Origin: Thermoplasmatales archaeon UBA509
GTDB taxonomy: Archaea > Thermoplasmatota > Thermoplasmata > Thermoplasmatales > Thermoplasmataceae
Direction: 5' to 3'
Length of the DNA stretch: 31,870 bases
Assembly: GCA_002498845.1 (NCBI GenBank)
Contig: DAJC01000019.1
Span: 1 to 31,870 of the forward strand
Position numbers and translations under genes: made by a program. The notes under the pieces are model-generated. The model was not told where the DNA came from. It ran no database searches and saw nothing but the letters and a program-made list of their open reading frames with translations. Below, piece by piece: positions 24,965 through 31,870 of this stretch; within the stretch, counting starts at the first letter, position 1; each line of letters opens with the position of its first letter.

Positions 24965-25627
24965 TTGAATAAGGAACTGGTATTCAAAGCACTGTCCAGC
25001 AATACAAGGCTGGAAATCGTGGAATTTCTGTCATCTGGACCCGCTTCCGTTAGCCAGATCGCTACAGCTTTGAAAATAACTCAACCAAGCATTTCTGTAA
25101 ACCTTTTAGAGCTGTATAGGGCGGAAATAGTTGACCTCATTGTTATAGGCCGAGATCATTTCTACAGGCTCTCACCGGAGTACCTCGAAGAAACTGTTAC
25201 ATGGCTCGACAGATTGCTGCATTCCAGTGAGCAAAGAAAGGCGACTGTTGATCAGGACACAACTATCTACGATTTACATTTTGCAAGAACTTGCTATGAT
25301 CATCTTGCGGGTGTCAAGGGGGTTGAGATTCTTGATAAAATGCTTGAAAGGAGATTTTTGAAGTTTCAGCAGGATGGAAAACAGCTATTCCTAACGGACG
25401 AAGGCAGGGCAAAAATGATTATGCTGGGCATTGAGATTCCAATGCGAACAAACAGCCGGAGAAAATTTGCATATGGATGCAACGACTGGACAGTACGGAG
25501 GTATCATCTTGGTGGTGCCCTTGGTTCAGCTGTATTGAAATACCTTGAGAAGCAGGGGTACATTGCCAGGATCCCAGGTTCCAGGGAAGTTAGAATTTTC
25601 AAGGATCCGGTAGAACTGTTTGATTGA
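24965..25627 (+). CDS. ArsR-family transcriptional regulator with C-terminal effector region
   Basis: This is a 220-residue regulator. Residues 1-80 form an ArsR wHTH: K-A-L-S-S-N-T-R-L-E-I-V-E-F-L, then S-V-S-Q-I-A-T-A-L-K-I-T-Q-P-S-I-S as recognition helix. The longer C-terminal part has R-T-C-Y-D-H-L-A-G (about 105-113) and C-N-D-W-T-V-R-R-Y-H-L-G-G-A-L-G (about 170-185). Both are known in a group of ArsR proteins that carry this extra module. Cys residues in both motifs could sense a metal or oxidant, but this is speculation. The TTG start follows a TATA-like TCATATACA by about 27 nt. It is divergent from the flavin-reductase-like gene and upstream of the rhamnose genes. Confidence 0.85.
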   Translation: MNKELVFKALSSNTRLEIVEFLSSGPASVSQIATALKITQPSISVNLLELYRAEIVDLIVIGRDHFYRLSPEYLEETVTWLDRLLHSSEQRKATVDQDTTIYDLHFARTCYDHLAGVKGVEILDKMLERRFLKFQQDGKQLFLTDEGRAKMIMLGIEIPMRTNSRRKFAYGCNDWTVRRYHLGGALGSAVLKYLEKQGYIARIPGSREVRIFKDPVELFD

Positions 25628-25704
25628 GTGTACCATACTTCCTGATATTTTCATTAGATACCTGTATACCGGTATCGGCAGATCTATTATCGTGCCAGCC
25701 GTAC

Positions 25705-25730
25705 ATTTACGGACATACTGTTATAAATAC
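25705..25730 (+). promoter_or_regulatory. Promoter of the rhamnonate dehydratase gene with upstream box
   Basis: TTATAAATAC (25721-25730) is centred about 30 nt before ATG 25756 and fits leaderless initiation there. Just upstream, ATTTACGGACAT (25705-25716) resembles ATTTACGTACCT at 28595-28606 ahead of the MFS gene, matching at 10 of 12 positions. It is a possible shared regulator site. Confidence 0.45.
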
Positions 25731-25755
25731 ATTGAATATTTTTATTCTGACATCT

Positions 25756-26871
25756 ATGAAAATTTCTAAACTTGAAATAGTATCTGTGGATGACGTAAAA
25801 CAGCCCCTCTATCCATATGTGAAGCCAACTGATTACTACCTGAACATTCTTGGGGAGAAATCTCCTACTGAGGCCGCAATGATCGACAGGGTTGCTATCC
25901 TCAGGATGTCCACTTCGGATGGCGCTTCCACATATTTCAACACATCGGAAGCCACAGCAAGCTTTGTCATGAGGTTTGCAAAATATGTGGAGGGATCTGA
26001 TACTTCAGACATCAACCTGGTCTGGGATCTGCTGTACCGTTATTCCCTTCCGCTTGGCAGGGAAGGCGTTGCCATGCATGCAATCAGCGTCATAAATCTC
26101 ATGATGTATGACCTCTACGCAAGGGAACTCAATGTTCCCGTCTATAATCTCATCGGAGGAAAGACTAGGACCAGGATAAAGGCATATGCAAGCCACCTCC
26201 ATCCGCTTCCCCTTGATGATCTCAGGAAGGAGGCATCAGAATATGTTAAGGCTGGCTACAGGGTCATGAAGATGAGGTTCATCGCAGGACCAGCTGATCC
26301 GGAAGCAATGGAAAAGAATGAAGCCCTGGTGAAGGCCGTGAGGGACCAGGTAGGATACGATATCGAACTTGCAGCTGATGCCTGGATGTCATGGACCTAC
26401 AACTTTGCACTGCGCATGCTCCAGAAACTTGAGAAATACGAGCTCGCCTGGGTAGAGGAACCATTGCTGCCGGATGATTTCGAAGGTTTCAGGATGCTTA
26501 CCAGGAAGGTTGGCATTCCCATATCTGCAGGCGAGCATCACTACCATGTTATGGATATGAAAAAACTCCTTGATTCTGGCGTCAGGATACTCCAGCCTGA
26601 TACAATGTGGACCGGCGGTCTCACCAGCATGAAGAGGATAGCAGGCCTGGCAGAATCATACGGGGCGCAGATCATACCCCATGCCGGGAACATCTACAAT
26701 CTTCACTTCATAGCTTCTGAACCGGAGGTAACTGCACCAATGGCAGAATACCTTACAAAGTACAGGGAATGGATGGAACAGCACATGACTGGAATTCCCA
26801 GTCCGAAGAACGGAACAATAGAACTGTCAGGAAAGCCCGGTTTTGGAGTTGAATATGACGGAAAAAAGTGA
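25756..26871 (+). CDS. L-rhamnonate dehydratase-like enolase-superfamily enzyme
   Basis: This probably dehydrates L-rhamnonate (or a close sugar acid) to 2-keto-3-deoxy-L-rhamnonate. The 371-residue enolase-superfamily protein has K-M-R-F at 172-175, metal ligands D208, E234 and E260, and the Asp-His dyad D282/H309. The spacing (26, 26, 22, 27) is close to that of bacterial RhamD (26, 28, 22, 27). Surrounding text (A-D-A-W-M-S-W, E-E-P-L-L-P-D-D, S-A-G-E-H-H, I-I-P-H-A-G-N) is also RhamD-like. ATG 25756 is chosen because a TATA box precedes it, although the frame opens 132 bp earlier. The next gene overlaps by 17 bp. Exact substrate specificity is inferred from the neighbours. Confidence 0.85.
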   Translation: MKISKLEIVSVDDVKQPLYPYVKPTDYYLNILGEKSPTEAAMIDRVAILRMSTSDGASTYFNTSEATASFVMRFAKYVEGSDTSDINLVWDLLYRYSLPLGREGVAMHAISVINLMMYDLYARELNVPVYNLIGGKTRTRIKAYASHLHPLPLDDLRKEASEYVKAGYRVMKMRFIAGPADPEAMEKNEALVKAVRDQVGYDIELAADAWMSWTYNFALRMLQKLEKYELAWVEEPLLPDDFEGFRMLTRKVGIPISAGEHHYHVMDMKKLLDSGVRILQPDTMWTGGLTSMKRIAGLAESYGAQIIPHAGNIYNLHFIASEPEVTAPMAEYLTKYREWMEQHMTGIPSPKNGTIELSGKPGFGVEYDGKK

Positions 26872-27625
26872 ACACTGTTCAGTTACGGTATTAAAGACCG
26901 GTGAGGCCGAAGTCCCGGCCCCTGAGGTTTACTGGATGCAGGGATGGGATATGTGGGAAAGGCTTTCATTCCATGCAGTCCTTGTTGAGAGCGAGGAAAC
27001 AAACCTGCTTATCAACACTGGCATGCCGGAAAATCTTTCCGAGAGAAACAGTGAAATGGTGAAGTTTGCAGGGGAAAGATGCAGGTTTGTCAGGCACGAT
27101 ATTGTGAATGAGCTGAGATCTCTCGGTATTGATCCTTCCGAAATACAGAATGTAGCCTTCACACCAATACAGGATTACACTGTTGGCGGGCTGAAGCTAT
27201 TCAGAAATTCAAGAATACATGTAAACCGAAAGGGCTGGGTGGAAGATATAACAGCACCAAGTCATTCAAGCCATCTCTCCCGGAACCTCATCATCCCTGA
27301 GTATGTCCTGAAATACCTCATACTTGAGGCATGGAACAGGATTCAGTTCTTTGATGCCATCCCGGATTTCCAGTTGCTTCCCGGGATATCTGTCCGGTGG
27401 GTGGGTTGTCATCACAGATCATCGCTCGCCTTCATCATAAACACATCGTCAGGGAAGGTTATCTTCACTGACTGCTCATTCAAGTCCGGTAACATTGAGG
27501 AGGATATACCCATAGGAATAGCAGAGAGCATACTTGAGTGCCATGATGCATACAGTGCCCTCAGGGGAATGGGCAAGGTACTGTCGGCCTATGATCCGGG
27601 GATAGACGGATTCAGGGTCAGATAG
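26855..27625 (+). CDS. Metallo-beta-lactamase-fold protein lacking the HxHxDH metal motif
   Basis: This is a 256-residue protein of the N-acyl-homoserine-lactonase-like branch of the MBL fold. It has L-L-I-N-T-G-M-P-E at about residues 52-60, then L-G-I-D-P-S-E-I-Q-N-V, and G-G-L-K-L-F-R-N-S-R-I-H-V. Where the motif H-x-H-x-D-H should lie it reads T103-P-I-Q-D107-Y108, so all three His are gone and only Asp remains. A later His pair (H186/H187) and D206 stay in the places of the third His and bridging Asp. It lies inside the rhamnose cluster, overlapping the dehydratase gene by 17 bp with GGAG before ATG 26855, where a lactonase would be expected. It may be a metal-poor lactonase or a non-enzymatic relative. 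Confidence 0.7.
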   Translation: MTEKSEHCSVTVLKTGEAEVPAPEVYWMQGWDMWERLSFHAVLVESEETNLLINTGMPENLSERNSEMVKFAGERCRFVRHDIVNELRSLGIDPSEIQNVAFTPIQDYTVGGLKLFRNSRIHVNRKGWVEDITAPSHSSHLSRNLIIPEYVLKYLILEAWNRIQFFDAIPDFQLLPGISVRWVGCHHRSSLAFIINTSSGKVIFTDCSFKSGNIEEDIPIGIAESILECHDAYSALRGMGKVLSAYDPGIDGFRVR

Positions 27626-28526
27626 GAGCTGCCTTTATTCCAGATTCCATGAGCTGGCCAAGCAATCTGTCAACAACGCTCTTCCGGGGATAAGAAAATG
27701 GCATCCTGCAGTAGGTGCTCTCAGTTATCCCCCTGTATTTCAGTATCACCTCTTCCAGATAGGAAAAATATTGCAATTTCCCCTCCTCATACTGCAGTAT
27801 GTTTCTGACAGCCATGTAACTTCCTGCGGCATCCTCATCGTCCGGGCCTCGCGAGTACAGTGGCACAATATGATCGGGGAGCGCTGATCCTGGCACCGTT
27901 CCGGATGAACCTGCAATTATCTCATCAGGCGAATTGCAGCCAAGCATTCCCCCAAGAATCATGGTATCCTCACCGAGGGACTGCCTGATCGTTTTCATCC
28001 TTGCAACGATCGCCTGTTTGGACTTTCCCTCAACCTTGATTCCGGCGAAATTTGAACATTCCGCCTGCAGCCTCTTCAGTAACTTCAGGGGGATTCCATA
28101 GTTGAAATCCTGCACAATAAATGGAAGCTCTGTACTCGTGCCAACCTCAATGTAATGCCTTGCAATCTCTGGAGGGCTGTAACTGCCAAAGGGATTGTAG
28201 TAAGGCGGCATTATCACGATAAAGTCAACCCCGGCCCTTTCTGCCTCCATGGCGAGCTTCATGGCCGGAACGGTACCGGAATGGGATACCCCTGCGTACA
28301 CCTTAATCCCGCTTCTGCAATGATCAACAGCTTCCGTATATACTGACACCCTTTCCTGACTGTTCATCTTGTAGAATTCGCCGCCTATCATGGATACAGC
28401 AATGCCTGAGCATCCTGAAGCCGATACAAAATCAATGCACCTGCACATCTGTTCGAAATCAATTTCACCTGATCCGGTGAAAAATGCCGGGATGGCCGGG
28501 ATCACCCCATGTACCGTTGAATGCAT
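27618..28526 (-). CDS. DHDPS/KDG-aldolase-family aldolase (2-keto-3-deoxy-sugar acid)
   Basis: This 302-residue (beta/alpha)8 protein belongs to the DHDPS/NAL family, whose members form a Schiff base with pyruvate. It begins G-V-I-P-A-I-P-A-F-F. S-M-I-G-G-E-F-Y-K-M (about residues 45-54) takes the place of G-T-T-G-E. The Schiff-base lysine is K164 in A-G-I-K-V-E-G. The region of the catalytic tyrosine reads I-V-Q-D-F-N-Y-G-I-P, so the phenol could come from Y143, shifted from the usual place. The likely role is cleavage of 2-keto-3-deoxy-L-rhamnonate to pyruvate and L-lactaldehyde, as its place suggests. It faces the MBL gene with an 8-bp overlap and is divergent from the MFS gene. Confidence 0.83.
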   Translation of the reverse strand: MHSTVHGVIPAIPAFFTGSGEIDFEQMCRCIDFVSASGCSGIAVSMIGGEFYKMNSQERVSVYTEAVDHCRSGIKVYAGVSHSGTVPAMKLAMEAERAGVDFIVIMPPYYNPFGSYSPPEIARHYIEVGTSTELPFIVQDFNYGIPLKLLKRLQAECSNFAGIKVEGKSKQAIVARMKTIRQSLGEDTMILGGMLGCNSPDEIIAGSSGTVPGSALPDHIVPLYSRGPDDEDAAGSYMAVRNILQYEEGKLQYFSYLEEVILKYRGITESTYCRMPFSYPRKSVVDRLLGQLMESGIKAAPI

Positions 28527-28666
28527 AAATCATGATGCGTGAAGAATCAATTATACTTTACTGCCCGCACAGTTGTCTTTTCATCATATACTATATTTAC
28601 GTACCTGTTCGGAAATACTTAAATATATTCCAGACTCGTTAATTTTTTAAAAAATGGTAGGTAAAG
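28527..28666. promoter_or_regulatory. Divergent promoter region between aldolase and MFS genes
   Basis: The 140-bp gap holds AATTATACTT (28549-28558), which read leftward is a TATA box about 27 nt before the aldolase ATG. It also holds CTTAAATATATTCC (28618-28631), a TATA box for the rightward transporter with a short leader. ATTTACGTACCT (28595-28606) recurs in similar form before the dehydratase gene. Confidence 0.5.
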
Positions 28667-30058
28667 ATGACAGAAATTGATTCACTGGATAATGCGAAAC
28701 TGACTGGGAGACACTTCAGCTGGACACTGATCGCCTCCCTGGGAGATTTTCTTGATGCCGGCATGTTTGCTGGAACAGGGATCACACTGGGAGCCATAAC
28801 CGCACTGCTTCACTACAATACACTGGAGACCGGGCTTCCAGCACTGATAACCCTGCTTGGAACTGCATTTGGTGCCCTCGGCTTCGGCAGGCTTGGCGAT
28901 AAGTACGGAAGGAAATACATATATCAGATTGACATGATAATATATGCTGTGGCGGCGCTTCTCCTTGCCTTCACCGGTGTCATTCCCGGAAGGAGCTTCA
29001 ACATAGTATGGTCATTGATATTCTACGGAATGGTCGGTATAGCCGTGGGTGCTGACGTGCCCACATCTTGGAGCCTCATAACAGAGTTCTCGCCAAAGAA
29101 GAGCAGGGCAAAGCTCTTTTCCATAACTAATGTCATGTGGTACGTTGCTGTCCTGATAGAACTTGGTTTTGCCATTGCACTTGTAAATACTGGCATGGTG
29201 CTTTTCAGGACAATCTGGATTCTCCTCGGACTGGTGGCAATCCTCTCCTGGTTCCTTCGAAGAAGACTGGCGGAATCACCGAGATTTCAGATCATGGAGG
29301 GAAGGAATGCGGATGTACAGAATACCATGGCTTCTCTTGGAATAAAGGAATCCAATGTCGCGGCCAAGAAGGAAACCTATTCGAGGAAATCATACAGGGA
29401 ACTTTTCACGAAGTATGGCGGCGTCATGCTGTTCGCATGGTTCCTCTACCTCATGTGGGGAATACCCGCATCCACGTATGGTGAGTTCTTCCCATACATA
29501 TTCAATTCCCTGCACCTGGTCTCCACACGTGCCACATTCGGATTCGAGGCCATCTACTTCGGCAGTGCCATAGTTCCAGGATTGCTGATATTCTATTTCC
29601 TTGCTGACAAGGTGAAGGTTGGCCGAGTGCCGCTATACCTTACAAGTGCAGCAATGTCAATGATCTCCTTCTACCTCCTGGTATATCCACCATTCCTGAA
29701 GAACGTTGGTGTCCTCCTGATATCGTTCCTTCTCTTCGGTATAGGTCAGGGGCTTGGAGTCTGGCCAATAACCAGGCTCATGTCCATAGAGCACTTCCCA
29801 ACAAGCCTCAGAAATTCAGGACAGGGGTTCATATGGTTCACCATGAGGTTTGAGGCAGCCATATTCGGGCTTTTCACTCCACTCATCATAGGAGTGAATG
29901 GACAGCATGTGGAGTACATAGGCTGGATTGCCGGAACGTTCTTCCTGGCGGCATTCATAGTTGTGGCAGTCCTGTCCAAGACTTCACCATCCCTTGTGAA
30001 GACGGAGAGCCGTTCACTTGATGACACTTCGAAGGATGCTGAAGTTGTCACAAACTGA
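28667..30058 (+). CDS. Major facilitator superfamily transporter, sugar-type
   Basis: This is a 463-residue integral membrane protein with about twelve hydrophobic helices. The MFS motif A is G-R-L-G-D-K-Y-G-R-K after the second helix (residues ~74-83). Between the halves is a charged loop with R-R-R-L-A-E-S-P-R-F, the P-E-S-P-R-like signature of the sugar-porter branch. The C-terminus has a hydrophilic tail of ~30 residues. A proton-driven uptake of L-rhamnose or a related sugar is proposed because of the neighbours. The substrate cannot be read from sequence. The gene follows its own TATA box and is 38 bp before the SDR gene, which has a separate box. Confidence 0.87.
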   Translation: MTEIDSLDNAKLTGRHFSWTLIASLGDFLDAGMFAGTGITLGAITALLHYNTLETGLPALITLLGTAFGALGFGRLGDKYGRKYIYQIDMIIYAVAALLLAFTGVIPGRSFNIVWSLIFYGMVGIAVGADVPTSWSLITEFSPKKSRAKLFSITNVMWYVAVLIELGFAIALVNTGMVLFRTIWILLGLVAILSWFLRRRLAESPRFQIMEGRNADVQNTMASLGIKESNVAAKKETYSRKSYRELFTKYGGVMLFAWFLYLMWGIPASTYGEFFPYIFNSLHLVSTRATFGFEAIYFGSAIVPGLLIFYFLADKVKVGRVPLYLTSAAMSMISFYLLVYPPFLKNVGVLLISFLLFGIGQGLGVWPITRLMSIEHFPTSLRNSGQGFIWFTMRFEAAIFGLFTPLIIGVNGQHVEYIGWIAGTFFLAAFIVVAVLSKTSPSLVKTESRSLDDTSKDAEVVTN

Positions 30059-30066
30059 ACCCCCCC

Positions 30067-30077
30067 TTTTTATATAT
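30067..30077 (+). promoter_or_regulatory. TATA box for the SDR gene
   Basis: TTTTTATATAT lies about 25 nt before the ATG at 30097 and just after the MFS stop. The preceding run of six C followed by T could also end transcription of the MFS gene. This favours ATG 30097 over TTG 30088, which is too near the box. Confidence 0.5.
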
Positions 30078-30096
30078 CAACTGAGGATTGAGACAT

Positions 30097-30864
30097 ATGG
30101 GTGACAGATTCAGGGGTAAGAAGGCGCTTGTTACCGGTGGGTCACGAGGAATCGGAAGGGCAATTGCACTCGGGCTTGCCAGGGAAGGTGCGGACATCTG
30201 CATTACATACGCTTCCCATGAAGAGGAGGCTGAATCCCTCGTGGAAGAAGCAAGGAAACTTGGAAGGAAAGCATTCAAGTTCAGGATAGACCAGAGTGAT
30301 ACCAGCAGGGTACCGGCATTAATCAGTTTCGTTGAACATGAGATGGGTTATCCTGATGTTCTGGTTAACAATGCAGGGATATGCCCGTTCAGGGATTTCT
30401 TTGACATTGACGTCCCACTCTTTGAGCGGGTGATGAAGATAAATGTGGAGAGTCATTTTTTCATAACGCAGGCAGTTGCCAGAGGAATGATAGAACATGG
30501 AACCAGGGGCAGGATTCTCTTCATCAGCTCCATAAGTGCGATCGTCGGTGGTGAATTCCAGACCCATTACACAATAACAAAGGCAGGTCTGAATGGGCTT
30601 GTCCACTCACTTGCAATTGTCCTTGGAAGGCATGGAATTCTTGTGAACAGCCTGGAACCCGGCACGATCCTCACGGACATAAATGCCGAGGATCTCTCTG
30701 ACACTGAGAAGAGACGGTACATGGAGAGCAGGACTGCCGTGAAACGTCTTGGAATGCCGGAAGACATGGTGGAACCTGCCCTTTTCCTCCTATCTGACGA
30801 GAATACCTATGTAACCGGAACTGAACTCCTGGCCGATGGTGGAATGCTTGTAAATCTCCAGTAG
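30097..30864 (+). CDS. Short-chain dehydrogenase, L-rhamnose 1-dehydrogenase-like
   Basis: This is a 255-residue classical SDR. The Rossmann loop is G-G-S-R-G-I-G (about residues 14-20). The end of the second strand reads T-Y-A-S-H with no Asp, which favours NADP. NNAG follows near 90, and the catalytic set is S145, Y158 and K162. The C-terminus ends T-G-T-E-L-L-A-D-G-G. T. acidophilum has an NADP-specific L-rhamnose dehydrogenase of this type. The neighbouring mutarotase, dehydratase and aldolase make oxidation of L-rhamnose to its lactone the best proposal. SDR sequence alone cannot prove the sugar. It is followed by a T-rich terminator. Confidence 0.82.
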   Translation: MGDRFRGKKALVTGGSRGIGRAIALGLAREGADICITYASHEEEAESLVEEARKLGRKAFKFRIDQSDTSRVPALISFVEHEMGYPDVLVNNAGICPFRDFFDIDVPLFERVMKINVESHFFITQAVARGMIEHGTRGRILFISSISAIVGGEFQTHYTITKAGLNGLVHSLAIVLGRHGILVNSLEPGTILTDINAEDLSDTEKRRYMESRTAVKRLGMPEDMVEPALFLLSDENTYVTGTELLADGGMLVNLQ

Positions 30865-30866
30865 CC

Positions 30867-30878
30867 CTTTATTTTTTT
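30867..30878 (+). terminator. T-rich terminator after the SDR gene
   Basis: CTTTATTTTTTT lies 2-14 nt after the SDR stop. T-rich runs are the usual archaeal termination signal. No strong hairpin precedes it. Confidence 0.45.
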
Positions 30879-31067
30879 GAAATATCAAATTTGACGTGAT
30901 GCATGAGAAACCGGAAACACGGCAAACAGTGATATTCCTTACATGGGAATGTCCCTCAGCCCATGATCCCTCATCCCCGTGAATGTGGAATAACGGTTCA
31001 GCAAAGTAATTAAAACCAGTTAGACCGGAAACCGGCGGAAAGATGCACCGGTCAATGAGCCCGTCAA

Positions 31068-31373
31068 TCAATCTAGATGAAACACCTCTGCCATTCCTCC
31101 GGATGTCCTTTCTTCAGGATCACCAAGGATGACGTCATTCATGTATTCCTGCCATCTGGAATTTATTATGCTCTCATTTATATGCTTCAGTGTATTTTCA
31201 AGATTCTCGCATTCCCAGTATCCGAACACATGGATGCCATCCCTGAATATGGAATAATTCTTGACCCCGGCTTCCTTCAGCATGGACTTCATCTCATCCC
31301 AGACACTGGCATGCCTCCTGTCATACTCCTCCATGTATTCATTTCTTATGGTAAGGTGGAATGCATATCGCAT
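31068..31373 (-). CDS. rhaM: L-rhamnose mutarotase
   Basis: This interconverts the alpha and beta anomers of L-rhamnose. The 101-residue ferredoxin-like dimer begins M-R-Y-A-F-H-L. Its signature E-E-Y-D-R-R-H-A-S-V-W has the catalytic His at H21, with the facing Y17. N-Y-S-I-F-R-D-G and E-C-E-N-L follow, then W-Q-E-Y-M-N-D-V and E-V-F-H-L-D at the end, all in the order of bacterial RhaM (about 104 residues). ATG 31373 is chosen because TGATATATAG lies about 25 nt upstream and the family N-terminus is restored. The frame opens 7 codons earlier at 31394. The enzyme would feed the right anomer to the dehydrogenase. Confidence 0.92.
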   Translation of the reverse strand: MRYAFHLTIRNEYMEEYDRRHASVWDEMKSMLKEAGVKNYSIFRDGIHVFGYWECENLENTLKHINESIINSRWQEYMNDVILGDPEERTSGGMAEVFHLD

Positions 31374-31394
31374 GATTTGGGAGTTCAGGTGCAC

Positions 31395-31404
31395 TATATA
31401 TCAC
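31395..31404 (-). promoter_or_regulatory. TATA box for rhaM
   Basis: Read leftward, TGATATATAG lies about 25 nt before the rhaM ATG at 31373, in the 82-103 bp gap after the upstream Bat-type gene. It gives rhaM its own leaderless promoter. Confidence 0.5.
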
Positions 31405-31476
31405 TTGTCCAGAACCCATACGGCTCAATCACTTGGGAGTATGGGCGTGATTCTGAACCGAAGAAAATCCTTCAGA

Positions 31477-31870
31477 TCACTTGGAGAACAGTCCGTGAAG
31501 AAACATGTGCTCTGATTCCCACTTCGATATAACCTTGCTCTCTGCCTTCCTCAGGGATTCTGCCAGCGCTGACTTGGACAGGCCCACTTTAAGGGCAACA
31601 TCCTCAAGGTGTATCTTCCTTGGAACTGCATAGTATCCGGATGAATGCGCCCAGTGGAGCGCATGCCTTTCCTGCGGGGTTAGATCAAGGTTCGTGCCTA
31701 TGAAATCGTCTATGTTGACTTCCATTGCCTTGAAGTAGAAAAGTTCCCCAAGATTCTCCAGTTCATTCCTGACATCGTGCAGGTCTTCGTGTGGTATGAT
31801 TGCAACAATCTCCTCGCCGCTTCCGTCTATGAAATCACTCTGGAACAGTGAGACTTCGGGACAGAAGTCG
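31477..31870 (-). CDS. Bat-type HTH-10 transcriptional regulator, C-terminal part (runs off right edge)
   Basis: Only the C-terminal 130 or so residues are seen. The frame is open to the window edge, so the true start lies outside. The end holds an HTH-10 (bacterio-opsin activator) domain: L-T-P-Q-E-R-H-A-L-H-W-A, Y-Y-A-V-P-R-K-I-H-L-E-D-V-A, then LSKSALAESLRKAESKVI. Before it is a domain with EEIVAIIPHEDLHDVRNEL, which is probably the sensory part common in such proteins. It is transcribed toward rhaM, so control of rhamnose genes is plausible. Archaeal family members regulate stress and metabolic genes, and its ligand is unknown. Confidence 0.85.
   Translation of the reverse strand, partial: DFCPEVSLFQSDFIDGSGEEIVAIIPHEDLHDVRNELENLGELFYFKAMEVNIDDFIGTNLDLTPQERHALHWAHSSGYYAVPRKIHLEDVALKVGLSKSALAESLRKAESKVISKWESEHMFLHGLFSK

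Noticed and set aside
25624..25755. A 44-residue N-terminal extension of the dehydratase that would overlap the ArsR stop.
   Set aside because: It covers the promoter of the dehydratase gene, and the enolase-superfamily N-terminus begins at MKISKLEIVSVDD.
664..31067. tRNA or rRNA genes in the spacers.
   Set aside because: No cloverleaf-like arms, GTTCGA-type T-loops in context, or rRNA-like stretches were seen by reading; a tRNA scan would settle it.
664..31870. A 14-base inverted match, CGACTTCTGTCCCG at 664-677 and its complement at 31857-31870.
   Set aside because: In a window of about 32 kb several inverted 14-base matches are expected by chance, and it links unrelated sites (downstream of DUF2080 and inside the Bat-type gene).

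Overview
The window looks like a chromosomal stretch of a thermoacidophilic archaeon of the Thermoplasmatales (Thermoplasma/Cuniculiplasma/Ferroplasma group). The reasons are: A/T-rich TATA boxes about 25 nt ahead of start codons with almost no leader (leaderless transcripts); GGTGA or GGAGGT Shine-Dalgarno sites only inside operons; a DUF2080 transposon-associated protein; a Bat-type HTH-10 regulator; and a non-phosphorylated L-rhamnose pathway of the kind known from Thermoplasma acidophilum. The lineage is inferred from protein character, because no rRNA or other marker gene is present.

Region 1 (1-663) is the start of a mobile element: the N-terminal part of a transposase running off the left edge, and a divergent DUF2080 protein. 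Region 2 (903-8218) is a surface-glycan locus: a GT4 glycosyltransferase, an FkbM-type methyltransferase, a GT2, a large multi-pass membrane protein with a sequon-rich outer domain, then a GT4/GT2 pair 2 bp apart. Region 3 (8395-10147) is a small accessory block: a divergent winged-helix regulator, a phage-like DNA-annealing-type protein, a short basic protein, and a ribbon-helix-helix/coiled-coil protein cut by an in-frame amber codon. Region 4 (10175-15539) makes activated sugars: a GalE-like epimerase, a Dpm/Dpg-like GT2, the rmlC-rmlB-rmlD operon, and rmlA running towards it, giving a full dTDP-L-rhamnose pathway. A frameshifted IS110-family transposase remnant sits directly upstream of rmlA.

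Region 5 (16023-24097) holds six more glycosyltransferases (GT4 and GT2). They are visibly more A+T-rich, sit on both strands, and are separated by long spacers with no recognisable gene. This looks like a variable, recently assembled part of the glycan locus.

Region 6 (24201-31870) is metabolic. It has a flavin-reductase-like protein, a divergent ArsR-type regulator, then genes for oxidative L-rhamnose use: L-rhamnonate dehydratase-like enolase-superfamily enzyme, a metallo-beta-lactamase-fold protein that has lost its metal motif, a DHDPS/KDG-aldolase-family aldolase, an MFS transporter, an SDR (L-rhamnose dehydrogenase-like), and L-rhamnose mutarotase. A partial Bat-type regulator lies at the right edge. 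The proposed flow is uptake (MFS), anomer exchange (RhaM), oxidation to the lactone (SDR), lactone opening (possibly the MBL-fold protein, or spontaneous), dehydration, then aldol cleavage to pyruvate and lactaldehyde. The window therefore carries both the synthesis of activated rhamnose for glycans and the breakdown of free rhamnose, about 10 kb apart.
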